Assembly: GCA_963082975.1 (NCBI GenBank)
Contig: OY720345.1
Location: 31,566,611 to 31,630,610 of the forward strand
Length of the DNA stretch: 64,000 nucleotides
Source: Labia minor
Lineage: Eukaryota; Arthropoda; Insecta; Dermaptera; Spongiphoridae
Reading direction: 5' to 3'
The notes beneath the pieces are model-generated. The model did no database searches, had not been told where the DNA came from, and saw only the letters and a list, made by a program, of their open reading frames with translations. The position numbers and the translations under genes were made by a program. This document shows positions 44,101 to 56,190 of this stretch, in pieces; positions within the stretch are counted from its first letter, which is position 1; every line of letters begins with the position of its first letter.

Positions 44101-47100
44101 TTCAAGCTTTAAGGTAGAATATTAAATGATGAAATTAAAAAAATGAAACTCATATTTAAAAGTGTATTTGAATAATCCTTTACTGCTGCTTCCAAATTTC
44201 CATTATAATCTTTTTGTAGATTACATTGTAAATGGATGATATTAATTGGCGATAAGATTGAACGTAACAATATCTTAGCTCAAATTATTATGATACTTTC
44301 TTTATGGAAAGATCTTCCTATTTCTAGTGGTAAACTTGATTATTTGTTAACTTCATTGTGTATTTGTGAAAAATCAGCTGAAGAAGCCAATAAACATTTT
44401 GTACCTGATGATACCCCAATTTGGAGTTACCAGGTTGTTTTAAATTTCCTTATTTCTTATTTAAAATTTTTACAATCTTAAAGTAAAATATTAAACTCAA
44501 ATATAATATTATAAATGTGATATATATTTAATTCATAAAATTTCACACAGTCCATGGGTATTAAAAATCCAGAAAATGGACAATTTTTAATTTAATTTTT
44601 AATCAATCTAAGGGAATCTAAGTCATCGTAATCATCATAATCGTATTCATACTTTGATCATTAAAATGCAAATTCTAAAAGATATACAAAAATAATTAAT
44701 AACTAATTCTATAGAATCAAAAATTTAATAAAATAATATAAAATTTGTTTACATAGCGTTAATATTTCTTTTATTAAGAAATTTACACAAAACAAATCGT
44801 ATTTATACTTTGACTAAGAACAATATATTGAAAATTTCAAAAATAATTATTATATATTTAAATTTAATCAAAAGTTAAATAAATTGATATATATTTTACA
44901 ATAACATACAGTAAATATTTCTGTTAGTCAGAAATTTGCAAAAAGATGATCGTATTCATACTGTGACTAAAACCGTTAAAATGAAAATTCAAAAGATAAA
45001 TAAAAATAATAACTTATTCTTATTATTTTTATTTACAAAGATAAATAAAAATAATAACTTATTCTTGCCAACGCAGAAGGGCTCTTGAGAATATAGCCCG
45101 GGATGGAAGGCCAGCAACACAAGAGACTAAGCCTCCGAAAAAATGGGCTGACTGCTGGGCGTACTCTTCCCAAAAAAGACCTGAGGATAGTGAAGAAGAA
45201 CACGCCTTAGGCCTATAATAGAAGAAGAAGAAGAAGAAGAACTTATTCTATAAAATCAAAATTGAATAGAATAAAATATAATTCTCTAAGATAGCGTAAA
45301 TATTTCTTTAAGTCAGAATATGCAAATAAAATATCTAATTCATACTTTGACTAACTTTAAGAACAATAGACCTAAAATTTCAAAAGATGTATAAAAATAC
45401 TTAAGATATATTTATATTTAATCAAACCTTTAATAAATTGATATATATTTACATAACATAGCGTAAATATATCTGTTAGAAATTTGTGAAAAAATCGTAT
45501 TCATACTTTGACTAAAATTGTTAAAATGAAAAATTAGAAAAGTTGTATAAAATTAATTAATAATTAATTATATAAAATCAAAAATTGAATAAAATGATAT
45601 AAAATTCCTTTACATAGCGTAAATATTTTTTTTATTAAGAAATTTGTAAAAATAAAAAAAATCATAAAAAATATCATAAAAATAGTATTCATCTAATTGC
45701 CAAAAAGGTACCAGGAAATGGCACTATCCGCTTAGTATAAATAATAATTTCTAAATGAGTAGTGGAATAAAAGAGAAAACAACTTAATTTAGAAAATAAC
45801 ATCTGCTACCAATTTATCAATACTATTCTAACATGGAGATATTTAAACAAGCATAAAAAAAATAAAATATTAGTTGATAAGATTAGTAAACATAGAAGGT
45901 GAAAAATGTCTGAAGAAACCTTAAAAATTACTACTGGGTAACTTTACAAATATCTCGCTGCATTCAGAAATATCGGATATAATAAGGACTTTTGACAATG
46001 CTCTTTCAGAGTGTAATTAAATTAATGAAGGATCAAGAAAATCAATAAATATGAAGACATAGGGACAAAGCAAATAATACAAACTCGAAAAGAACAATGG
46101 AAATCCAACATAGGCAATAACGAAAATATCAGCAGAATTTAAACAAGACATATGTTTATTGTATCCGCTTGGTATAAATAATAAGCTTTGTTTTTGTTTT
46201 GTTTTTTATAATTATAACGTTATTATCAACTTCGCTTCATGTCTGTCTGTCTGTCTGTTCGCTCTTATGACAAATTGAAATCGATTTTTTATCAACTTAA
46301 TATTGAGATAGGCTTTTAACAATTTTTATAGATATTTCATTGGATCCCTAGAAGGGATTTAAGAAATATAATTGAATTATAATTAATTAATTTTAATGTA
46401 ATTTACTATTAATTGATTTAATATTCAAAATAGTTTATAACATTAAAAGATAAATTTTAAAAATTAAATGATAATTATAATAAATATATTTTAAAAACAC
46501 TACTTCAATTTAATAATATTTATTTAATATAATTATAATCATTTTTTTTTTATTCTATTTACAACCAACTAACTCCTTTTGTATTGCTCCGATCAATTTT
46601 TTTTCAATGGATTCTGAAGCTAAAAGTGCCCAACATTTTTAGTTGAATGTGAAGCAATTCATCTATTAACTTTATCAGGCTTATAGAAAAATTATTTTAT
46701 TCTTTTTTCTCGTTGGAATCAAAATTTCGAATTTATCTTTAAATCATTTCAAATAATTTTGTAATTTTATATTACATATATTCTTAAGTGATACAATTAA
46801 AATAATATAATATATTTTTAATTGTTAATGTTTGCTTGTTTTAGAGTCCAGGTTCTCCAGTTACTACACGGATAGAAGATCTTCAAGCTAAACAACTATG
46901 TTTAATTGGATGTACTCTTCTTGTAAAGAATCATAATACTCAGTATTTTCATAAAAAATTCCAAATTCTTCAAAGAGTATGCAAAAAAATGAAACCGAAA
47001 AAACAAAATGAACAAAAAACCTTTTGTGATAATTGTGGAAAACTTGAATCCAACAACGACTGGGATTCAACACTCGTATACACAACATTTATCATTTATA

Positions 47101-50100
47101 TATACTAATTTACAAAAGATTTTAAGTAATAAATGATCTTCGGTTTAAAATCATAATAATTTAGTCAGATTTTAGATTGGGGGAATTGGATATAAAAATT
47201 AAAGTATGCAGGTCAATAAATCCGTGGCTTTTTGAATGAAACAAAGGATAAAAAATTATTTTATTTTTTAATGTAGTCTCTCCTTTGATCTTTATACACT
47301 ACAACGTTTCTTTATCCCTTCTAAAAAATAAGATTTGTCTAGGATATCTGTAGTGCCGATTTACTCCGAGAAACTCACTGTTTTGACTGTTGTTTGGTCT
47401 CTGGTGTGTTGTGGTGGATACACGTTGCATCCACCAAAAACTTGGTTTCCATGATGTTTTTTTCCGCAAAAAATAATACTTAATGAGCACACAAAATTCA
47501 CTATTTTCCATTTTCTTATCAAATCTCTAGGTAGTCTGCTATTAATGGATGTCAAACAAAAAATAAAAGGCCCAAATGGTTCAAATTTCGACAGAAGCCA
47601 GCTGATAGTTGCCTGTTGACATGAGTAGTGTTGCCATTTCATTTAAGAGACGTGGAATTCAACAATTCACTGACTTATTAACCTGCCCATGATTGGAGAT
47701 ACGTTTTTAAGTAAAAAATAGCGTCATTGGATTTTATTAAAATTTCAAGTTTTGGAACCAATTAAAATACTTTAAAAAGAATAAAAAAAGCCCTGTATTG
47801 TTTAAAAACATCCAGGCATATTAAAAAAATTATAAAAGTATTTTCGATCGAAGAAAAACTTTGTTGCACGTTTTTAGTTATCTCAAATCTTTTCAAATGG
47901 TTTATCTAAATTTTGTATTTTGATTTCTATATTTTATTTCTACAAATATATTTTAAAATAATTAATTCAATAATTATATTACAAAAATTAATTTTATATA
48001 CAAAACACATAAACATTAAAGAAAATATATTTTAAGGTGATGATTGTTTGTACCACGGTTATGGCACATAGTATGATAGATAGTTATTTGGAAGCCAATG
48101 GAATGAGATATCTTGTTCAATTAATAGGATTTTTAAGGAATGTTCGAGATATGGAAAGACTCAAAACAATCCTTATGAATGCTCTTCACTCTCTTTATAT
48201 TCTTTTAGAACATTTTAATGTAAATATAATTTGAATTTATTATAATTAAAATATTTTCTTATATTTATTTTCATATATATATATATTTAAAGGAAAATAC
48301 TTCTCTTAAAGAAAGTGCTATAAATGCTAAAGGAATTGATATATTATTATATATATTTAATATTTTAATATCTGATAAAAATCGAAGTTTATATACGTTT
48401 TGTGAGAAACATATAATTTTGTATTGCGTGAATTCGTTAACAATTTTAATTAAGCGAAATGAAACGATGCTTCACAAATATGCAGAGGTACCTTTGTATT
48501 ATCTTATATATAAATATAATAAAAAATGGGTTGGTTTACTTGTTTGTTTGATTTTTTTTAAGGAATTTTTGCAAATTTCCTTAACAGTTTTACAAAAACC
48601 GTCTCAAATCTCAAATGATCTTATAGTATGTTTCTTTGATCTTTGCTGGGAAGGTGTAATTTGGAACTCAATGGCTCTAGACAAATTTGTTGATAATTGT
48701 GGTACGTATTATTTCAAATTAATTTCAAAAATGAAAATATGTAAATATTAAAAATTTGATTTAATTATGTTTAGGAGCCTATTTGTTGTTGGATAGTTTA
48801 GATAATATGATCTATCCAATAGTGACACAAATTCTAGGCTTGCTTGTTGATATGGCCTTCGATGGTGGATGTATACCACATTTATTAACTTGGCGCTCGA
48901 AAAAAACTGGATTGGCCCTCTACCCAACTTTATTAAATATCTGGAGGCATGCAGAAAATATTGTTAATGTAGAACGAGATGAGTTTGGAATTATACAAAA
49001 TTTAGAAAAACCACTTGTGCCTACAATACTGGAAAATGCAGTACCTTTCATACGATTTGCTAGATCTAAAATTTATTCATTATTGGAAATTCTAGAAAAT
49101 AAACATAAAGAAAAAGTTATTTTGTGTTATGAAACATATAGGTGGGTTAAAATATTTTTTTTAAATAAATTTATATTCACCTCTAGAAAGCTTGTATACT
49201 CTTCTCAGGCCTTATTACCGACCGACGATAGAAAGGGAAGGTATTGTTTTCACACCAAATTTCACATTTGGGAATTTTTACATATCTCCACGAATCATTC
49301 ATTTTTTAACAGAAAAAAAGTATTTTTAGCATGAAGTCTATTCGTCCGTCCGTCTGCCCATAGTGTGTCCGTATAGACGTGTATAGCTTGAACAGCTCAA
49401 CGAATTTTGCTAAAATTTCGTATATATAGTTAATACATCAGTAGCATGAATCCATCAACTTTTGGTGTATATCCGGAAACCGGAAGTTATAGTTTACAAA
49501 GTATTAATTTTATATTCATTGTCGGAAATTTTTCATTTAAAATATAGTAGTAATTAATATTGAGTAATTAAACTAAAAATAAAAGCCAAGATAATATAAT
49601 TTAGTGTTTTAAATTCAAGTTTTAAAAATATTTTTTTTATTCTTTATATATATATATATATAATGTAATTTGGAAATTCTACGCCCGGTCACAACTCATT
49701 TTTTAAAAAATTCATTGTTAGTTGTATAATATTAATTATCAAGCAATAATAGTAGTATTAAAAAGGTTGATTGATATTTTGATATTCGAATTATTATCAA
49801 CTTTACAACATTAAAATTTATTTAAAATATTAATATAATTTGGTAAAATATAAAAAATCACTAATAAATTCTATAAGGCAGAGGTTCTTAAACTTATGTA
49901 CTCCGCGGACCCCCACTTGGAGAAATTTTTTTTGACGGACCCCATCCCAACTTTAGGTACTTTACGTCATTTTATTAGTTAATTTCTGACTTACGATCTC
50001 ATAAGAACAAGGATATATGTTGAATATTTCTAACAGTGATTGGTGAATAACGATTTTTTTGCATATTGTAGAAGACATTTTATTAGAAATTATAATATTG

Positions 50101-52759
50101 AAGAAAGAAAATTCAGCTAAATATGAAGATGGAAACGGTAGCAATAGTTTTCTTGCACATTTCGTTGAATTTTGGTATTTGATCTCTGTTTCCTCACAAA
50201 GCCATGCCATCGCTCCTTTTATATTAAATAAAGTTTTAACTGACTCATCATTTTCTCGTGCACCTGTACGATGGCTTTGCGGACCCCCAGTAAAGTCTTC
50301 GCGGACCCCCAGGGGTCCGCGGACCACAGTTTAAGAACCTCTGCTATAAGGAATCAAAATTCAAATCCATCAGAAATTAAAAATTTAAAATTATATTATT
50401 AACTACAAATAATAATCAAATCAATAAAAATGAAATAAAAGTTAAGGACGATAATAATAATAATAAATTATTTCATACATTTTCTAAATAATCAATTATT
50501 CGATAAAGTATTAATGAACAACACATTTCATGAAATTAATTGTAATAAAATCATCCTAATCTAAATTATGTGTTTAATGATAAATATTAGATATACTACT
50601 TCTTATCTAAACTCTGAATTCTATATAATAAATATATAAATATATATATTTCAGAATTGGTTCCTCGCCATTATCTGTTGCTGATGAAATAACTTTAGTT
50701 TTAGCAAGGAATTATTTAGCATTATCAACCGCTGAACATGCATCGATGAATTTACGTGCCACCCAAGAAAAAAGTTTATTATTTAAAGACAATTTCTTAA
50801 TACAATTAATAGCCAAGCATTTTGAAAACGATATTAAAAATGTTAGAAATGAACAAATAGAAATTTTAGATAAATTGAAAGCTAAGGTATTTATTTTAGT
50901 TATAGATAAAATAGTTTGAAAAAGAATAGTTTAGTAAGAATTCAAATCCTGTTATTAATTCAAACAAAATTTATAAATTAAATAGCTCTTAAGATTAGAT
51001 ATAAGTATATAATTTTTAATTTTCTATTTTACAAAGGGTGGCAATATTTTCTTTAGAATAATGTGGGTCATATTCTCAAAAAATATTTTTTATATATTTG
51101 TTTTCATATATTTTTATATATCAACATAATTTAATATATTAATGAAATTTGAATAGAGATAAAATAAAAAAACTATTTAGAATATTTAGAAATCATATTT
51201 ATTCATTTTATACAACAATCTGATATAATGCAGTTGTTTGAAATTTTATTCATAAATTCATTAAAGATATGATTGGATCTTTATAAACATTCCAACATTC
51301 GGCTTCAATCTGACATATTGCATCCTTATTAAATGTATATTAATATTTTGCAAAGCATCTAAACATGTTAAGTTAGATTAAAAATTAATAATATTTTTAT
51401 CATAAAAATTAAAAAAATACAAAAGTGATAAAAATAAATAATAAAAAATAGACAAAAATTATCAAACTGTTGTACGAGTATTAGTCAAATGAAATCCGTA
51501 ATTATTTTTTAATTTATTATTTATTGTATACATAAACACAAAGCTCTGCCAATTATTGACATAGTCTCTCCTACTCCTTCACTTCTTCTCAAGCATCAAC
51601 ACTGATTTAACTACGAAATCAGTTGTCCAGGTACCCAAATTGCAAATAGTTTATGCAACTGGAGCACTTCATGCACAATGTTTTGTTTGAATATATGATT
51701 AATAAGAACAGCTCCTCTAATGCCTCTTAAGAACTCTTGCTGGTTTTCAAATACCATGACGTCACGGCTTCAGTGGATTCTGAATTCACAACGCTGTATC
51801 TGACCTCTGCCACAATTGAATTTTTTTTATTATTTTTTTCGGTTTTCATTTGACTCACCATCGTAATAATTCGTTTTTAAAAATGAATGATTTTGTCTTA
51901 AAAAAAATAATATTAATAAATTTTTAATTTTAATTACTTTTATTAATTAAATATTAAAATTTATATAATCCTATAAAAAGGAGATACACGAAGAAAAGAC
52001 TTTATATAAAAAATTACAAAAAGCTTTAGTTCCTTTATTTAATAAAAATAAACGATTTATTGATAAACTGGCAAGAACATCTGATCGCACAAAAATGTTA
52101 GAAGCAAAAAGAATTCAAAGAGATGAAATAAATAAAGAACTTTCTTTTCCCGATTCTGGAGGGCCTGATCATTGTCATCGAACCTATCAAGAGTATTTTC
52201 CACCTACGGTAAATGTTATAAATTCAAATTAATAAAATACTTTCTTTATTGAGCTGTTATCCAAGAAAAAAAAGATATATTTTTTGGCTTCAGTTAATGT
52301 TTCATGATAAATGTTTCAACAAAGAAAAGTAATAAAATATGTGCGTTTAAAGTAATAACGTCTAAATTGTAACATTTCAGCAAATTAATTTTTACAGCTA
52401 TGATATCCACAAAATTGATTTTAGTTGAAAAAATAAATTTATGATTTATTTATGCTTTTTTTTAAAATTTCGAAGAAAGATACTTTATTTAAACTTTTGA
52501 ATTATCGAATTGCTAAATAATTTATTATTATTTAAAAAATTCAAATTCTTTTCTTAAAAGAAATGGTTCCTTTTAGGTATTTTCTGGAAAACATTTCTTG
52601 TTAAAAAGTATAAAAGATGTAATACACGACGAACCACCGAGGCCTGTTTCTCCGATTTCAGATGAAGATTTTGATAAGATTTTCCCTGAAGAAATATATA
52701 ATCCACTTGTAAAGGATGGGTTTATAGAATATTCATTTACTAAACACGAACATCCCTGA
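32198..52759 (+). CDS. CFAP69: CFAP69-like cilia and flagella protein
   Basis: Twenty-one exons join in frame to 1,407 residues: 32198-32335, 32410-32622, 32858-33030, 33348-33574, 33660-34069, 35936-36109, 39317-39642, 40595-40676, 41151-41313, 43601-43669, 43767-43894, 43965-44113, 44220-44433, 46845-47075, 48037-48219, 48293-48487, 48563-48701, 48775-49141, 50655-50886, 51981-52208 and 52577-52759 (TGA). The protein is mostly helical and looks like ARM/HEAT solenoid repeats. The C-terminal third resembles human CFAP69: AYLLLDSLDN, TWRSKKTG followed by LLNIWRHAEN and VERDEFGIIQNLEKPL, then KLARTSDRTKMLEAKRIQ, which matches the human LARTSNAKTLKKAK region. CFAP69 acts in sperm flagella and, in mouse, olfactory cilia. 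At 1,407 residues this is about half as long again as the human protein (about 941). The extra length is largely acidic, Ser/Lys-rich sequence in exons 4-5 and 7-11. A more distant ARM-repeat ciliary relative cannot be excluded. No RFX X-box was seen near the ATG. The tail is 254 bp from convergent MRPS33. Confidence 0.75.
34125..34523 (-). repeat. Dispersed repeat R2 copy 3, intronic
   Basis: Shares GGACACGGGCATTATTCAAA, AACTTTTGAGAAATGTAGCT, GCTATATATAGAATTTCAGC and the end GAAGACACTCCAG with the other copies. It lies 55 bp after CFAP69 exon 5. Confidence 0.75.
35160..35500 (+). pseudogene. LINE ORF2 C-terminal relic
   Basis: Broken plus-strand frames read YVGHVYE, NWETTG and NIRELGVDRNYIWRSYQDRI, recalling the end of RTE/Jockey ORF2 (YVGHVYRM...KELGV...W...AQDR). 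It is full of stops. It lies in the CFAP69 intron after exon 5. Confidence 0.55.
35550..35800 (+). mobile_element. tRNA-derived SINE copy 3
   Basis: Plus-orientation copy in the CFAP69 intron with B box GGGTTCAAGTCCC at 35588-35600, then GGCAAGGGAATTTCTCTCTA, GGAAACGAGGTTCTCCCAAC and AATCAAGATAGAG. Confidence 0.75.
36249..36432. mobile_element. hAT-type MITE with 8-bp TSD, intronic
   Basis: Perfect 13-bp TIR TAGGGTGACCATA / TATGGTCACCCTA. Flanks 36241-36248 and 36433-36440 are both ACTAAAAT. The 184-bp element sits in the CFAP69 intron after exon 6. Confidence 0.93.
36478..38880 (-). mobile_element. RTE/Jockey-like LINE, 5'-truncated and broken
   Basis: Antisense to the host gene in the CFAP69 intron after exon 6. 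Reading the minus strand from 38880, pieces appear in the normal order: part of the APE endonuclease (NLVQVYAPTADKEDKEVETF, then MGDLNAKIG), a linker (KQVKQDWMT), reverse transcriptase (GVRQGCVLSPLLFNIYFEEI; ADDTVLLAENMQDLQLLLDN) and the C-terminal region (KRKLIYLGHIMRGSKYQ). The catalytic YADD tyrosine codon is replaced by TAA (37219 region), and several frameshifts split the frame. The 3' end has a short (GAA)n tail (CTTCTTCTTC on plus at 36472-36481). The endonuclease N-terminus is absent. It cannot encode an active protein. Confidence 0.9.
38659..38712. repeat. Perfect 25-bp palindrome inside LINE
   Basis: Arms 38659-38683 and 38688-38712 are exact reverse complements (arm starts TTTTTTGTTAATTTCAGG) with spacer ATAG. 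It breaks the endonuclease frame just upstream of the GDLNA motif, so a small foldback duplication has disrupted the gene. Confidence 0.9.
39005..39125. repeat. Degraded copy of the 15501-15667 MITE
   Basis: Shares AGTAACAAAATCATTT, CTTTTTGATTGATGTTTCTG and the AAGTAGTTTGACAATTTCTG end with the 15.5 kb copy. It lies in the CFAP69 intron just before exon 7. Confidence 0.5.
40353..40430 (+). repeat. Direct repeat before CFAP69 exon 8
   Basis: About 78 bp (TTTCACACACAAATAATTAC ... GAGCTCTCCTGACTTT) recurs at 40711-40788 with about 90% identity by eye. The two copies flank exon 8 (40595-40676). Confidence 0.8.
40711..40788 (+). repeat. Direct repeat after CFAP69 exon 8
   Basis: Second copy of the 40353-40430 unit, 358 bp downstream. 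Both contain GACACTGCCGCCCCTA and AAGAGCTCTCCTGACTTT. Confidence 0.8.
41717..42405. mobile_element. hAT-type element with G-run, 8-bp TSD
   Basis: The ends GAGTGGCGTAC and GTACGCCACTG are inverted apart from the terminal base. Flanks 41709-41716 and 42406-42413 are both GGTAACAG. The 689-bp body has a run of Gs near 41731-41742 and matching GGGCGGCA motifs at both ends. It lies in the CFAP69 intron after exon 9. No transposase is evident. Confidence 0.9.
42787..43345 (+). repeat. Dispersed repeat R2 copy 4, intronic
   Basis: Starts TGGAGTGACTCCACTCGAC and runs through CCACGTCACGTGTTGGCGCG to CGAAAATTTTCATGATCGCAA. This is the longest copy and, with copy 2, defines a family of about 560-600 bp. 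A SINE follows directly at 43363. Confidence 0.75.
43363..43568 (-). mobile_element. tRNA-derived SINE copy 4
   Basis: The best-preserved copy. The minus strand reads GGTAGCGAACCTGCC (A box region) and GGTCCCGGGTTCAAGTCCCG (B box), then the shared body. It ends 33 bp before CFAP69 exon 10. The antisense ORF 43539-43357 is this SINE. Confidence 0.82.
44600..45690. repeat. About 155-bp tandem repeat in CFAP69 intron
   Basis: The block AGCGTAAATATTTCTTTTAGTAAGAAATTT... then CGTATTCATACTTTGACTAA recurs starting near 44755, 44909, 45290, 45457 and 45614, with a partial first unit at 44600. Spacing is 154-167 bp once the 175-bp retroposon at 45067 and a local about 45-bp duplication are removed. 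Units are diverged. Confidence 0.7.
45067..45241 (+). mobile_element. GAA-tailed retroposed LINE fragment with TSD
   Basis: A GC-richer 175-bp block (GCCAACGCAGAAGGGCTCTT ... GCCTTAGGCCTATAATAGAA) ends in (GAA)n. AACTTATTCT occurs on both sides (45056-45065 and 45240-45249), a target duplication. The frame DGRPATQETKPPKKWADCW looks like an ORF2 C-terminus. It inserted within the tandem repeat of the CFAP69 intron. Confidence 0.7.
47210..47694 (-). mobile_element. Mariner relic, internally deleted, copy 2
   Basis: The ends AGGTCAATAAATCCGTGGC and TCACTGACTTATTAACCT match copy 1. The minus strand gives CIHHNTPETKQQSKQ. It lies in the CFAP69 intron between exons 14 and 15, with the same arrangement as copy 1, so both derive from one deleted form. 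Confidence 0.78.
49213..49560 (+). mobile_element. HINE/Helentron-like element, partial copy D
   Basis: Starts ACCGACCGACGATAGAAAGG and runs through the TCACACCAAATTTCACAT, CATATCTCCACGAATCAT and GGAAACCGGAAG blocks, then fades into AT-rich DNA. It lies 70 bp downstream of CFAP69 exon 18, so the reading frame that runs past 49141 is intron and repeat. Confidence 0.65.
49879..50343 (-). mobile_element. hAT element with transposase relic, 8-bp TSD
   Basis: The TIR CAGAGGTTCTTAAACT / AGTTTAAGAACCTCTG is perfect. Flanks 49871-49878 and 50344-50351 are both CTATAAGG. The minus-strand frame 50327-49962 includes KLLLPFPSSYLAEFSF, recalling the hAT C-terminal motif (PFPTTYLCE..FS). Internally deleted, 465 bp, in the CFAP69 intron after exon 18. 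Confidence 0.92.
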
Positions 52760-53013
52760 TCTTTATTATAAATAATTAATTTAAATTATAGAGAAAAAAA
52801 AATTAATAAATAAGAAAAATTTTAACTTAATTTTATTTTTTTTTCTAATCAACTATTTAAAAATCTCTATACTTATAAAATTATATCAAAGATCTTTTAT
52901 TTTGATTGTTTTTAGGAAGACAAAAATAAAATAAAACATATTTATTTATCATTTTTTTATAAAATTAACTAAATTTACAATATTATAATTTATTACAAAA
53001 TAAAATGGATATA

Positions 53014-53831
53014 CTATTTTTTTGGTTTTCTTTCTTTTTTAATACCCTTTCCACGTAATGCCCGTAAACGACGCATTTCTTCTTTAAAATCTTGATGTTC
53101 ATCACGAAATAATCCATAATTTCTTAAGTGCTTCATCAGCCAATAAGTCTCTTCATGCCTGGGATAATAATTAACTTTATATTCATCCATATGATCAGGT
53201 CTTCTAGAAAACATCTTAGTAACCTAAAAAAAAATATTTGTAAATTAACCTTAGCCTCAAATAAAAGAACATATTTCATTTGTTTTTATTCAAATATTTT
53301 AATCTAGTGGCAAGGAATCAAGAAAGAACATAAATAAAATTAAACCCTCCAAATTCTCTTCTAATATTAATGATTATCATGAAAAAATAATCTAATATTA
53401 TATCATTTTGATGTTTTAATATATCTTATGAAAGAATGTTAATAAATTTTTATTTTATTTTAAACTCGGATGTTAATAACATGGATAGATAGTAGAAGTA
53501 ATTTTAAGATACTTTATAATCATGCTAAAAAGCATTTTCTGATATCCAGAATTTATGGTACTAACTGAATGATAGTGACTGATTAATAATTACAATGGTT
53601 TATCCTTACTTATATAATATATAATAAATACATATAATTTTTTTTACATTTATAGGTCTTATAGATAATGAAAAATAATAAATCAAGGAGTGATTAAACA
53701 TTAAATCGAGTTTGATTGAGGATATTGATGAATTACACAATAATTAATTTAATTTTAAAACTTACTCTCATTGAAGATTCATTTGTAGGTCGTACAACTT
53801 CTCCAAAAATTTTCTTACTCAAACGATCCAT
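53014..53831 (-). CDS. MRPS33: Mitochondrial ribosomal protein S33
   Basis: Two exons on the minus strand, 53831-53766 and 53223-53014, join in frame to 91 residues. The N-terminus MDRLSKKIFGEVVRPTNESS followed by MRVTKMFS and the C-terminal YGLFRDEHQDFKEEMRRLRA and LRGKGIKKERKPKK match the conserved mS33 pattern (IFGEVVRPTN, GLYRDEHQDFKDE, RLKKLRGK). The length is normal for this small-subunit mitoribosomal protein, which has no bacterial counterpart. The donor is GTAAG and the acceptor is a T-run ending AG. The gene is head-to-head with ALKBH5 across 526 bp, which may be a shared promoter region. A minus-strand AATAAA (TTTATT on plus at 52941) lies downstream. The basic C-terminus is typical. 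Confidence is high; the identification rests on motif matching from memory. Confidence 0.95.
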
Positions 53832-54357
53832 TTTAATAGAATAATTAGTGGTTAATTTAATTAAATCTAAATATTTTTTGTACATTTTGACTGATGGTTT
53901 TAAAAATAATAACCTTAAAAAATCTATAAATTTAAAATTTAATTATTATTTATTTAATATTTATAAACATTTCAAGGATTACCTTAAGTTTTCATTTATA
54001 TTCGATATTTATAAGATTAAATCTAATAGTTAAAAAGTGATTAATATAATTTAAGAAAGATTTAAAACGGAACACTTGGTATTTTTTCAATCACATTAGG
54101 TTGGTAATAAAATTTTGAATTAATATTTTAAAAATTATTTATCATTTTAAAACAAACGTAATTTAATATGCCTTTCATCTTTCGTTATTATATCTTTCGA
54201 ACTAAAATTGTTTAAGACAATTTTTGACATTGAAATTTATGTTGGTAGCCCAAATGCCGATTGATATCAGAATTGTTAATCAAAAGTAAAAATATTTTCA
54301 ACTAAAGCCATGAAAATATTTGATTTTCATTAAAACTTTATATAAATATTAATTGTC
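53832..54357. promoter_or_regulatory. Bidirectional promoter region MRPS33/ALKBH5
   Basis: This is the 526 bp between divergent start codons. It is AT-rich with no repeat or clear motif recognised. The small ORF at 53848-54033 is low-complexity Lys/Asn/Phe/Tyr sequence and is not believed to be coding. Confidence 0.5.
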
Positions 54358-55622
<1,265 letters not shown>

Positions 55623-56190
55623 AATGATAATCATACTAACCAATCTGAATAATATTGTGCCTTAATTTTTTCTGTAAATAATTTATAAAACAAATTTGTT
55701 TTTTTTTTCTTGTAATTGTCTGTGTGTATATTTGTAAATTAAAATTTATAATTTATTAAAGAAAATCTTATTTATTTTAAAAATTATTCCATTTACTTCA
55801 ACTTAATATGTAGTATTACAAATTTCACTAAAAATAAATAAAAATATATTTAGAACATTTATGCTGTTAAATCATAATGGAGTTCATCATTGATGATGAA
55901 GATGGATGGATCAGCGATTTCAGAAGAAAATTTAGAATTTAAAATTGTTTGATCTAGAAAATTTATCAATATATTTTCACTATTCCTTTGTGCTACAGCA
56001 TAATAAAATTATTTTAAATTAATTGTTTAGGAGATGTGTATTTATTTATTTTAACTTTTGAGATTTTAAAATCTACAAATAAAAAAATCAATTGTTTGAC
56101 AAATAAAAATTTATTTAAACTTTTTTTTACAAAAATATCTTTATAACATCTAAATTGAATATATTAATATTTAATCTTTACATTTATATA
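55623..56190. other. Convergent 3' region ALKBH5/BRAT1
   Basis: 568 bp between the two stop codons with several A/T-rich hexamers that could serve polyadenylation on each strand. No other gene. Confidence 0.6.

Noticed and set aside
44600-45690. CRISPR-like array
   Set aside because: Units are about 155 bp, diverged, AT-rich and intronic in a eukaryotic gene.
46888-47088. 66-codon minus-strand ORF
   Set aside because: Antisense shadow of CFAP69 exon 14.
48783-49334. 183-codon ORF as a single exon
   Set aside because: The frame after 49141 runs through a splice donor into an intron and the HINE-like repeat.
53848-54033. 61-codon ORF between MRPS33 and ALKBH5
   Set aside because: Lys/Asn/Tyr/Phe-rich AT noise; no conservation evidence available.
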